NCBI GenBank assembly: GCA_946482355.1
Contig: CAMLRE010000101.1
Coordinates: forward strand, 1 to 7,241
Direction of reading: 5' to 3'
Length of the DNA: 7,241 nucleotides
From: an uncultured Bdellovibrio sp.
Lineage (GTDB): Bacteria > Bdellovibrionota > Bdellovibrionia > Bdellovibrionales > Bdellovibrionaceae
Position 1 is the stretch's first letter. Each line of letters opens with the position of its first letter. Positions 1-6,030 of the stretch are shown here, in pieces. The notes below the pieces were generated by a model, which made no database searches, was not told the origin of the DNA, and saw only the letters and a list, made by a program, of their open reading frames with translations. The position numbers were made by a program, and so were the translations under genes.

Positions 1-773
1 TAGGTGTAGAAATTAAAATTACCTCAGCTCCGGCCATTGATAAAAAAGGCGATTTAGCAGCAATTTTAACTTCGTTAAAACCTTACTCTATTTTATTTAT
101 TGATGAAATTCATCGTCTGCACACTTCAATTGAAGAGTACTTATATACTGCGATGGAGGATTATTACATTGATATCGTCACCGGCGAAGGCTTGGGAGCG
201 ATGTCGATGAAATTTCAATTAGCGCCATTTACGTTGATTGGCGCAACAACACGTGCGGGTTTACTTGATAATCCGTTTCGTGATCGTTTCGGTATTCAAG
301 AACGTCTTCAGTTCTATGATAAAAATGCGCTTAAACAAATTCTTATGCGTTCAGCAGGTTTATTAGATTTACAAATGGAACCTAACGGCGCTGAAGAAAT
401 CGCTCGCCGTGCACGCGGTACACCTCGTGTGGCAAATCGTCTTCTTAAACGTGTTCGTGATTATGCCCAAGTTAAAGGGGATGGCACGGTTACACAAAAA
501 ATTGCTTTGTATGCGCTTGATCAATTAGGTGTAGATAAGCACGGGCTAGACGATATGGACCGTCGTATATTAAAATTAATGGCTGAAAAATACGAGGGTG
601 GCCCGGTAGGTATTGAAACTATGGCCGCTGCTTTAGGTGAAGACCGCGAAACTTTAGAAGAAGTTTACGAACCATTCTTAATCCAAGAAGGTTTAATTCA
701 AAAAACTCCGCGCGGAAGAATGTTGACCCAGTATGCAAAGGATTTAGATGTTTTTTCAAAAGACAATTCGTAA
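1..773 (+). CDS. ruvB: Holliday junction branch migration helicase RuvB (5' end outside window)
   Basis: RuvB is the cytoplasmic AAA+ motor that, with RuvA, drives branch migration of Holliday junctions before RuvC cuts them. The open frame enters from the window edge (first whole codon at base 3) and gives 256 residues ending in TAA. In fragment numbering, I see the Walker B motif IDEIHR at about 33-38, the sensor 1 segment GATTRAG at 80-86, the arginine-finger region RDRFG at 93-97, the sensor 2 segment ARGTPR near 137-142, and the C-terminal winged-helix signature with GGPVG and LIQKTPRGRM. Compared from memory with the roughly 336-residue E. coli protein, about 80 N-terminal residues, including Walker A, lie upstream. 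The gene appears intact; only the window truncates it. Its last 26 bases overlap the start of lpxC. Identification is very secure. Confidence 0.97.
   Translation, partial: GVEIKITSAPAIDKKGDLAAILTSLKPYSILFIDEIHRLHTSIEEYLYTAMEDYYIDIVTGEGLGAMSMKFQLAPFTLIGATTRAGLLDNPFRDRFGIQERLQFYDKNALKQILMRSAGLLDLQMEPNGAEEIARRARGTPRVANRLLKRVRDYAQVKGDGTVTQKIALYALDQLGVDKHGLDDMDRRILKLMAEKYEGGPVGIETMAAALGEDRETLEEVYEPFLIQEGLIQKTPRGRMLTQYAKDLDVFSKDNS
737..742 (+). promoter_or_regulatory. Ribosome binding site of lpxC inside ruvB
   Basis: AAAGGA sits 5 bases before the ATG at 748, within the last codons of ruvB. It supports the overlapping lpxC start, which also gives the normal LpxC N-terminus (KGVGIHSG at residues 14-21). 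Ribosomes finishing ruvB would pass directly over it, so some translational coupling is likely. Confidence 0.6.
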
Positions 774-1653
774 AACGGTAGAAGTTAAAGGTGTAGGTAT
801 TCACTCGGGTGAAATCTGCACATTACGTTTTAAACCAGCACCGGCAAATACGGGTGTTTATTTTATTCGCGCCGATCTTCCGGGAAAACCGTTTTTAAAA
901 GTATCAGCGACAAACGTTCAAGCGGTGAGTTACCAAACTGTTGTGGGCGGTGATATTTTTAAAGTAGCGACCATCGAACACTGCGTTTCGTCTTTATCAG
1001 CTTTAAGAATTGATAATATCTATATCGAGCTTGATGGCCCCGAAATTCCGATCTGTGATGGAAGTTCAATTTATTTCACACAAGCTTTAATGAACGCAGA
1101 ACTTATCGAATTAGATGAACCTCGTAAATACTGCTACATCACAGAACCGATCAGTTATTCTGAAGGTGACAAACATGCTTACGTGCTTCCGTACCACGGA
1201 TTACGAGTGGCAGTGACTATTGATTTTCCACACCCAGTGATTGGTAAAGAAACAATTGATATGGAAATCACTGAGCAGTCTTTCGCTCGTGAAATCGCAC
1301 CAGCCAGAACATTTGGTTTTTTAAAAGATGTTGAGCAGTTAAAAGCTTCAGGCCTTGCTAAAGGCGGATCACTTGATAACTGTATTGTTTTAGATGATAC
1401 AAAAGTGATTAACCCGGATGGTTTACGTTATAAAGATGAATTTGTTCGTCATAAAGTATTAGATGCTTTAGGTGATCTGGTCACTCTAGAGATGCCATTA
1501 ATGGGTCATTTAATTTTACATAAAGCGGGTCATGATATTATGAATAAATTAGTTCGTAAAATCGTATCACAACCACAAAGTTACCGTTTCGTCGAATTAG
1601 GCGCTGACGTATCTTCTGAGATGAAAAAGTTCTCTCAATGGAGCGTAGGCTAA
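748..1653 (+). CDS. lpxC: UDP-3-O-acyl-N-acetylglucosamine deacetylase LpxC
   Basis: LpxC is the cytosolic zinc amidase that removes the acetyl group from UDP-3-O-acyl-GlcNAc, the committed step of lipid A synthesis. The 301-residue product matches the family's usual length of about 305. It shows the N-terminal GVGIHSG and PAPANTGV segments, the ATIEH motif with general base E77 and zinc ligand H78, the ARTFGF segment (catalytic Thr at 188), EFVRHKVLD with zinc ligands H235 and D239 and Lys236, and the second catalytic histidine H262 in KAGHD. All key residues are present, so it should be active. The start overlaps ruvB by 26 bases and the stop is 2 bases before the preferred start of the Nudix gene. 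The gene therefore depends on a promoter upstream of or within ruvB. This neighbourhood differs from the cell-division cluster location known in enterobacteria. It implies a lipopolysaccharide or lipid A outer membrane. Confidence 0.97.
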   Translation: MFFQKTIRKTVEVKGVGIHSGEICTLRFKPAPANTGVYFIRADLPGKPFLKVSATNVQAVSYQTVVGGDIFKVATIEHCVSSLSALRIDNIYIELDGPEIPICDGSSIYFTQALMNAELIELDEPRKYCYITEPISYSEGDKHAYVLPYHGLRVAVTIDFPHPVIGKETIDMEITEQSFAREIAPARTFGFLKDVEQLKASGLAKGGSLDNCIVLDDTKVINPDGLRYKDEFVRHKVLDALGDLVTLEMPLMGHLILHKAGHDIMNKLVRKIVSQPQSYRFVELGADVSSEMKKFSQWSVG

Positions 1654-1655
1654 AA

Positions 1656-2090
1656 ATGGGAACGAAGCTAAGCCCCGCAGCCGATGTCTTTGTTTTAAAT
1701 TCTGAAAATAAAGTTTTACTCGTAAAACGCACCGATAACGGTTTTTGGTGTTTACCCGGTGGCAAGCAAGATCTTGGCGAAACGCCAGCTCAGTGCGCCG
1801 CCCGTGAATGTTTTGAAGAATCGGGTTACGTAGTTAAAATCACCGGCCTATTAGGTGTATTTAGTTCGCAATGTTACGAATATAAAAACTACCCTTGGAA
1901 AGATAACGAATTCTGCCACGTTTGTTACCGTGGCGAACTCGTCGGCGGAACACCCACAACATCAGAAGAAACCAGCGAGATCGGCTGGTTTGCCGAAAAC
2001 GAAATCCCGCCTTTATCAGACGGGCATGACGTGCGTATTAAGCTTGGTTTTGAATTACGAAATCAAAAACTAAACGGTCATTTCGAATAA
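1656..2090 (+). CDS. Nudix hydrolase of unknown substrate
   Basis: Nudix enzymes hydrolyse nucleoside diphosphates linked to another group (NTPs, ADP-ribose, dinucleotides) using Mg2+. With the start at 1656 the protein has 144 residues and a single Nudix domain. The Nudix box runs from G36 to Y58 and fits GX5EX7REUXEEXGU: E42, R50-E51 and E54-E55 are all present, with Cys52 at one of the bulky aliphatic positions. LPGG precedes it, and EIGWF near the C-terminal part is the usual strand after the box. An alternative ATG at 1638 would add six residues (MERRLK) and overlap lpxC by 16 bases. I prefer 1656 because AGG at 1647-1649 is suitably spaced and the domain normally begins close to this point. 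Substrate cannot be read from the sequence. The neighbouring ATL and ruvB genes make nucleotide-pool cleaning (MutT-like) or ADP-ribose hydrolysis reasonable guesses, no more. Confidence 0.9.
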   Translation: MGTKLSPAADVFVLNSENKVLLVKRTDNGFWCLPGGKQDLGETPAQCAARECFEESGYVVKITGLLGVFSSQCYEYKNYPWKDNEFCHVCYRGELVGGTPTTSEETSEIGWFAENEIPPLSDGHDVRIKLGFELRNQKLNGHFE

Positions 2091-2094
2091 TCTT

Positions 2095-2490
2095 ATGGCT
2101 TTTAAGAAAGTTAATGAAAATACGCCGTTTACCAAGGCGGTGATTAAGATGGTTAAAAAAATCCCGCGCGGTAAGGTTGCGACTTACGGACAAATTGCGA
2201 AGATTTCTGGTAATGCCGGTGGTTCACGTGGTGTGGCTTGGATTTTACATGCGTGTTCGAAAAAATATAAACTGCCTTGGCAACGGGTGATTAATTCGCA
2301 AGGTAAGATTTCTTTTCATAAATTTACTAAAGAATACAAAACACAGAAAAAACTTTTAGAAAAAGAAGGCATTCAGTTTTCTGATGCGGGCACAGTGAAC
2401 TTTAAAAAGTTTCAGTGGAGTAAGAAGAACGCTCCGAAAAAGAAAATTCCAGCTTCAATTTCTGTGGTTCAACCGAAAATGTTTTCATAA
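2095..2490 (+). CDS. atl: Alkyltransferase-like protein (ATL, MGMT homologue without active cysteine)
   Basis: ATL proteins bind O6-alkylguanine in DNA, flip the base and recruit nucleotide excision repair. They cannot remove the alkyl group because the acceptor cysteine of MGMT (PCHR) is replaced. Here the motif is PWQRV at residues 61-65, with Trp62 in the cysteine position, which is the classic ATL signature. Other family marks are PRGKVATYGQIA (24-35; Tyr31 is the likely base-flipping Tyr), SRGVAW (44-49; Arg45 is the likely arginine finger) and INSQGKIS after the motif. Length is 131 residues; some ATLs have about 110. The extra C-terminus from about 105 is rich in Lys (SKKNAPKKK), perhaps an added DNA contact. 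The gene begins 4 bases after the Nudix stop without a clear Shine-Dalgarno sequence, so it may rely on re-initiation. A distant alternative, an active MGMT, is excluded by Trp62. Confidence 0.93.
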   Translation: MAFKKVNENTPFTKAVIKMVKKIPRGKVATYGQIAKISGNAGGSRGVAWILHACSKKYKLPWQRVINSQGKISFHKFTKEYKTQKKLLEKEGIQFSDAGTVNFKKFQWSKKNAPKKKIPASISVVQPKMFS

Positions 2491-2511
2491 AGGGTAAAGA
2501 TAAGGTTTATT

Positions 2512-2850
2512 ATGAAATATAAAATGTACGGAATTCCTAATTGCGACACGGTTAAAAAAGCACGCCAAGCTTTAGAGAAAAAGAAAATTGATTACGATTT
2601 CGTTGATTTCAAAAAAACACCGCCAACAGCAGATGATCTTAAACGTTGGGAAAAAGTTTTTGGAGATTTACCAGCCAATAAAAAAGGCCCCACTTTTCGT
2701 AAGATCAAAGACGAATTTGAGGCTGCAAGTCGCAGTGAGCAAATCAACTTATTGTTAAAAAACAGCTCGGCAATCAAAAGACCGATCTTAGAGTCAGGCA
2801 GCAAAGTGTTATGCTTTGGCTTTGACGAAGACCTGTATAAAAAACTGTAG
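2512..2850 (+). CDS. Spx/ArsC-family thioredoxin-fold protein (YffB-like)
   Basis: The 112-residue product belongs to the ArsC/Spx/YffB family, small cytoplasmic thioredoxin-fold proteins. The N-terminal YGIPNCDTVKKA segment (6-17) carries the family cysteine at Cys11, and IKRPILE (88-94) is the conserved Arg-Pro motif found in both ArsC and YffB. Cys11 stands alone in the first loop: there is no CXXC as in Bacillus Spx. Cys100 (KVLCFGF) is the only other cysteine, and it is not in a position that I recognise as a resolving cysteine. Resemblance is closest to E. coli YffB, whose function is poorly defined, so arsenate reduction should not be assumed; no ars genes are nearby. The start has a Shine-Dalgarno AAGG at 2502-2505 with a 6-base spacer. 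The gene is 21 bases after atl and looks like the last member of the ruvB-lpxC run. Its stop lies in a 12-bp tandem repeat. Confidence 0.88.
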   Translation: MKYKMYGIPNCDTVKKARQALEKKKIDYDFVDFKKTPPTADDLKRWEKVFGDLPANKKGPTFRKIKDEFEAASRSEQINLLLKNSSAIKRPILESGSKVLCFGFDEDLYKKL

Positions 2851-2876
2851 AGAAAACTATAGAGAAAACTATAGAT
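2841..2876 (+). repeat. Three tandem 12-bp units spanning the stop codon of the YffB-like gene
   Basis: The units are AAAACTGTAGAG, AAAACTATAGAG and AAAACTATAGAT, back to back. The TAG stop at 2848-2850 lies in the first unit. Because 12 is a multiple of three, the same frame meets TAG again at 2860 and 2872, so the last codons and stop are triplicated (Lys-Leu-stop-Arg/Ile). The core CTATAG is self-complementary, so units 2 and 3 could also form a 6-bp hairpin, but no T-tract follows. Slipped-strand duplication is the simplest origin. Confidence 0.9.
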
Positions 2877-2906
2877 TATAACTGAGCGTCACAGCTAAAA
2901 TATTCT

Positions 2907-2914
2907 GTGGAGGT
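2907..2914 (+). promoter_or_regulatory. Strong ribosome binding site of the histidine kinase gene
   Basis: GTGGAGGT, with GGAGG at 2909-2913, lies 6 bases before ATG 2920 and is among the best Shine-Dalgarno sequences in the window. Further upstream are two sequences resembling -10 boxes, TATAAC at 2877-2882 and TAAAAT at 2896-2901, but neither has a recognisable -35 box at the right spacing. A separate promoter for the kinase pair is therefore possible but unproven. Confidence 0.65.
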
Positions 2915-2919
2915 TCTTT

Positions 2920-4215
2920 ATGGACGCCAACAGAGATGTTTTAGAAGTCATTCGTGGTATTTACAATGTCGATCAACTGCTGTCAGGAAAAGAATATATC
3001 CGCGAACTGATTCACCGGTTAGCTAATGCTTTAGATGTTAAATATGTAATGGTCGGACATGCGGTAAAGCCGCTCGAAAAAAGTGTTCAAACAGATTATC
3101 TTTATTCAGACGGAAAATTTATCGACAACGTGATCTATGACCTCGAAGGCACGCCGTGTACTGATGTCTTGTGCGGAACACGGGTGAATTGTTACAGCGC
3201 CAATGTGCAAGACCAGTTTCCTCGCGATCAAATGTTAAAAGATATGAACGCCCAATCTTATATGGGGTCTCCCTTTTTTTCACCCGATGGCGAGCTTTTA
3301 GGTTTACTGGTCGTGATGGATGACCGACCCTTTAAAGAATTAGAATTAATGACTTCTGTTGTAGAGTTTTTCGCCGCTCGTATTGGTGCCGAATACCGAA
3401 GATTGGACGTCGAAGAAACATTAAAAAAGAACAATGAAGATCTTGAAAAGTTAGTGCAAGAACGCACGATGCAATTAATTTCACAGGAAAAGCTGGCCAC
3501 TATCGGGCGCATTACTTTAGGTATTGCCCACGAATTAAAAAATCCGCTCAATATTATTATTAATGCCTCAGAATTATTAATGAGCACTGAAATTGATAAA
3601 GAATCACGTGCACGGGCTTTAGATATGATTTATCAATACGGAGTTCGTGCTAACGACATTATTACAAGTATGCTTAAACAGGCCCGCCAAGAAGAAAATA
3701 TGATGCCTGAGCGAGTTGACGTTTCGACATTGTTAAATCATGCCTTAGATGTGTTTTTACGTTCGCGAAATGATATTAACCTAAAATCAAAACTTAGAAA
3801 AAGTATTCATATCACCCCGCAAGTCGAGGTCAGCTTGATTGATTCGCCAGGCATTGAAAGAGTTTTTATCAATATTATTGATAACGCGGTTTATGCTTTA
3901 AGTGAAAAATTACAGCGCGGTGACGGAAATTTTATTCCTGAACTAAGAGTTGATTTGCACGTCGAACGCGCCCGCTGCCAGATTCGTATCCGCGATAACG
4001 GAACAGGTATTCCGCAAAATCATTTACTGCATGTGTGTGATGAATTTTACACGACAAAACCGCCCGGCGAAGGCACAGGGCTTGGGCTTTGGGTGGCAAA
4101 ACAAATGGTCGAAAAAAATCGCGGAACTTTTGATATTTTAAGTAAAGAAAATGAATACACCGAAGTGATTATTGAATTTCCGGATGTGTTTTTAACCGCC
4201 GAGGCCACTCCATGA
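2920..4215 (+). CDS. Cytoplasmic GAF-domain sensor histidine kinase
   Basis: This 431-residue protein is a soluble two-component kinase; I see no signal peptide or membrane segment. Domains in order: a GAF sensor domain at about 25-158 with YDLEGTPC (73-80), FPRDQML (100-106) and SYMGSPFFSPDGELLGLLVVMDD (roughly 113-135); a short helical, probably coiled-coil linker at about 160-190; a HisKA dimerisation domain with H-box GIAHELKNPL and phospho-acceptor His204; and an ATPase domain with N-box INIIDNA (Asn322), G1 box DNGTGI (359-364), F-box EFYTTK (375-380) and G2 box GEGTGLGL (383-390). All catalytic motifs are complete, so it should be active. Three cysteines, C80, C85 and C91, lie close together in the GAF domain. 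Ligand unknown. The last four bases overlap the response regulator gene, which is its probable partner. Confidence 0.95.
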   Translation: MDANRDVLEVIRGIYNVDQLLSGKEYIRELIHRLANALDVKYVMVGHAVKPLEKSVQTDYLYSDGKFIDNVIYDLEGTPCTDVLCGTRVNCYSANVQDQFPRDQMLKDMNAQSYMGSPFFSPDGELLGLLVVMDDRPFKELELMTSVVEFFAARIGAEYRRLDVEETLKKNNEDLEKLVQERTMQLISQEKLATIGRITLGIAHELKNPLNIIINASELLMSTEIDKESRARALDMIYQYGVRANDIITSMLKQARQEENMMPERVDVSTLLNHALDVFLRSRNDINLKSKLRKSIHITPQVEVSLIDSPGIERVFINIIDNAVYALSEKLQRGDGNFIPELRVDLHVERARCQIRIRDNGTGIPQNHLLHVCDEFYTTKPPGEGTGLGLWVAKQMVEKNRGTFDILSKENEYTEVIIEFPDVFLTAEATP

Positions 4216-4622
4216 ATCCGGCGCTTCCACCTCTTGATGTAATAATGGTTGACGATGAATCAAGTGTGGGAGTGCTTTATGAAATGAAACTGCGTAAGCC
4301 CATTCAAAGCGGTGAAATTCAGTTTCACTTCTTTGAAAGTGCGCAGGAATGTCTGAACTACTTTGAACACACCGAACGCCATCCCGGATTAGAAGTTTTA
4401 TTTACCGATATCAATATGCCTGAAGTTTCGGGCTTTGAATTGCTTTCAAAAGTTAAAAAGAAGTTTCCAAGTATTGATGTTTTTATGATGAGTGCCTATG
4501 ACGACGAAGCCAGTATTCAGAAGTCGTTTAGCCTTGGCGCCAGGGGATATTTTACTAAACCCGTGAATTACCGAGACCTGCAAAATCGAATAGAAACCGA
4601 TTACGGCGTAAATCTGCAATAA
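4212..4622 (+). CDS. Single-domain (CheY-like) response regulator
   Basis: The 136-residue protein is a lone receiver domain. Acidic pocket residues D14 and D15 (MVDDE), phospho-acceptor D66 (FTDINMP), the switch Ser94 (MMSAYDD) and the conserved Lys116-Pro117 (FTKP) are all visible, so it should accept phosphate. No DNA-binding or enzymatic output domain follows; only about 15 residues remain after the last receiver helix begins. It must act by protein contact, as CheY or Spo0F do, or as a relay or phosphate sink. The ATG lies in an ATGA overlap with the kinase stop, with GAGG at 4201-4204 as Shine-Dalgarno, which indicates coupled translation and a cognate pair. The target is not evident from neighbours. 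Confidence 0.94.
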   Translation: MNPALPPLDVIMVDDESSVGVLYEMKLRKPIQSGEIQFHFFESAQECLNYFEHTERHPGLEVLFTDINMPEVSGFELLSKVKKKFPSIDVFMMSAYDDEASIQKSFSLGARGYFTKPVNYRDLQNRIETDYGVNLQ

Positions 4623-4780
4623 AACTGTGCATTAATTCCATAGCACAAGACCGCTAAAAATTAGATTAATTGCTCTTTTAAAAGGGCTCGGGTACTTTCA
4701 GGCCTCTCAAATTTATTAACAAGCAAGGGCCCTGGGTCTGAGCTTAAAAAGTCGCGATTGCAAGCGCGCAGGAGATAAAA
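4623..4780 (+). promoter_or_regulatory. Intergenic region and possible structured leader of ald
   Basis: These 158 bases between the response regulator and ald carry no gene. By hand I can pair GGGCTC (4684-4689) with GAGCTT (4740-4745), counting G-U pairs, and inside that CAGGCCT (4699-4705) with 4727-4734, leaving one bulged C at 4730. The apical loop is about 21 bases. A weak promoter guess is TTGCTC at 4670-4675 and TACTTT at 4693-4698 with a 17-base gap; if it were real, transcription would start inside the stem and the fold could not form in full. The ald Shine-Dalgarno AGGAG is at 4770-4774, 6 bases before the ATG. I see no convincing terminator for the kinase pair here. This is not a riboswitch class that I recognise. 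Confidence 0.3.
4672..4687. repeat. 16-bp near-perfect palindrome upstream of ald
   Basis: GCTCTTTTAAAAGGGC is symmetric about 4679/4680 with a single mismatched pair (4674 with 4685). Its position ahead of ald suits an operator for a dimeric regulator, for example one responding to alanine, but no such regulator gene is in the window. Its right arm (4684-4687) is also part of the possible leader helix at 4684-4745, so the two structures would exclude each other in RNA. Confidence 0.4.
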
Positions 4781-5887
4781 ATGATTATCGGAGTTCCTAA
4801 GGAAATCAAAATCAGCGAAAACCGCGTAGGTATGACTGAAGCGGGTGCGAAACAGTTAACTAAAGAAGGTCACACAGTGATCGTTGAAAAAGACGCAGGT
4901 CTTGGCAGCGGTATTTCGAACGAACAGTACGAAAAAGCCGGCGCAAAAATCATCGACACTAAAAAAGAAGTTTACGCTAAAGCTGACATGATCATGAAAG
5001 TGAAAGAACCACTTCCAGATGAATATGAATTAATGCGCGAAAACCAAATCATGTACACATACTTACACTTAGCTGCTGAGCCGAAACTTACAAAAGTATT
5101 AGCTGAGCGCAAAGTTAAAGCGATCGCTTACGAAACTATCCAATTAGAAAATGGTTCATTACCATTATTAACTCCGATGTCTGAAGTTGCTGGCCGTATG
5201 GCGACTCAAATCGGTGCTTTCTACTTACAAAAAGACCACGCTGGTAAAGGTATCTTACTTGGTGGCGTAACTGGTGTTAAACCAGGTAAAGTAACAATCA
5301 TCGGTGGTGGTGTTGTAGGAACTAACGCAGCTAAAATGGCTGTAGGCTTAGGCGCTCAAGTAACAATCTTAGACGTATCAACAGCTCGTTTAGAGTACTT
5401 AGATGATATTTTCCAAGGTCGCGCGCAAACTTTATTCTCTAATGCAAAAAATATCGAAGAATCAGTTCTTGAATCAGACTTAGTTATCGGTGGTGTATTA
5501 ATCACTGGTCACAAAGCACCAACTTTAGTTACTAAAGAAATGGTTTCAGGAATGAAAAAAGGTTCAGTAGTTGTAGACGTTGCGGTTGACCAAGGTGGTT
5601 GTATTGAAACTTGCCGCCCAACTTCACACACTAACCCAACTTACGAAGTAGACGGAGTAATCCATTACTGCGTACCTAATATGCCTGGCGTTGTACCTCG
5701 TACATCAACTTACGCTTTAACTAACGTAACGTTAAAATACGGTTCAATGATCGCTGCTATGGGTGTTGAAGATGCAGTTGCTAAATCTAAACCTTTAATG
5801 AAAGGTTTAAATGTTTACGGCGGATACGTATGTTACGAGCCAGTAGCCAAAGATTTAGGAATGGAATACCGTCCTTACAAAATCTAG
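4781..5887 (+). CDS. ald: Alanine dehydrogenase
   Basis: Ald catalyses the reversible NAD+-dependent deamination of L-alanine to pyruvate and ammonia in the cytoplasm, and serves alanine catabolism or NADH/ammonia balance. The 368 residues match the family's usual length of about 370. Visible landmarks are [10 protein letters not shown] with Arg15 (NRVGMTE), Lys75 (MKVKEP) and His96 (TYLHLA) for pyruvate binding and catalysis, the Rossmann nucleotide loop [11 protein letters not shown] (174-184), the acidic residue D198 (ILDVS) at the end of the next strand, which favours NAD+ over NADP+, and catalytic Asp270 (VAVDQGG). [12 protein letters not shown] (299-310) is a strong family signature. 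The gene has its own good Shine-Dalgarno and a strong terminator downstream, so it is probably monocistronic. Codons look uniform (many GGT, TTA, GTA, CGT), suggesting high expression. Distant relatives, the transhydrogenase alpha subunit and saccharopine-type dehydrogenases, fit less well. Confidence 0.97.
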   Translation: MIIGVPKEIKISENRVGMTEAGAKQLTKEGHTVIVEKDAGLGSGISNEQYEKAGAKIIDTKKEVYAKADMIMKVKEPLPDEYELMRENQIMYTYLHLAAEPKLTKVLAERKVKAIAYETIQLENGSLPLLTPMSEVAGRMATQIGAFYLQKDHAGKGILLGGVTGVKPGKVTIIGGGVVGTNAAKMAVGLGAQVTILDVSTARLEYLDDIFQGRAQTLFSNAKNIEESVLESDLVIGGVLITGHKAPTLVTKEMVSGMKKGSVVVDVAVDQGGCIETCRPTSHTNPTYEVDGVIHYCVPNMPGVVPRTSTYALTNVTLKYGSMIAAMGVEDAVAKSKPLMKGLNVYGGYVCYEPVAKDLGMEYRPYKI

Positions 5888-5902
5888 TTCTTAAATTTAA
5901 AT

Positions 5903-5916
5903 ATTGATTAATCAAT
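5903..5916. repeat. 14-bp perfect palindrome after ald
   Basis: ATTGATTAATCAAT is a perfect palindrome 16 bases after the ald stop and 11 bases before the terminator stem. It is AT-rich and may be chance. It lies about 115 bases upstream of the AraC-type gene, too far for a typical core operator, so its role is unclear. Confidence 0.35.
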
Positions 5917-5927
5917 CAGCATTTACG

Positions 5928-5958
5928 AAAGCCTTCGCTTAAAACGAAGGCTTTTTTT
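5928..5958 (+). terminator. Rho-independent terminator of ald
   Basis: A perfect 10-bp stem, AAAGCCTTCG (5928-5937) with CGAAGGCTTT (5945-5954), closes a 7-base loop and runs straight into a T-tract (seven Ts at 5952-5958, three of them inside the stem). It is oriented for the + strand and should end ald transcription before the AraC-type gene. No matching T-tract exists for the - strand. Confidence 0.92.
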
Positions 5959-6030
5959 ATTTGATGCGTACTTCAAATTCGCACAAAAAATCAAAACTCT
6001 ATTTATTTTTGTTGTTAGTATTGATCCCGA

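Noticed and set aside
1638..1655. Earlier ATG for the Nudix gene
   Set aside because: Possible, but it has no clear Shine-Dalgarno, overlaps lpxC by 16 bases and adds six non-conserved residues; ATG 1656 is preferred.
2592..2804. 70-codon open frame on the - strand opposite the YffB-like gene
   Set aside because: Fully antisense to a conserved gene, with no domain and no ribosome binding site that I can see.
2512..2850. Arsenate reductase ArsC
   Set aside because: The family fold fits, but the overall sequence is closer to YffB and no ars genes are nearby, so a specific arsenate function is not supported.
2853..2876. Terminator formed by the CTATAG repeats
   Set aside because: The stem is only 6 AT-rich base pairs and no T-tract follows.
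3258..3587. 109-codon open frame on the - strand inside the histidine kinase gene
   Set aside because: It lies wholly opposite the H-box and GAF coding region, and its translation shows no recognisable domain; it is a shadow of the kinase gene.
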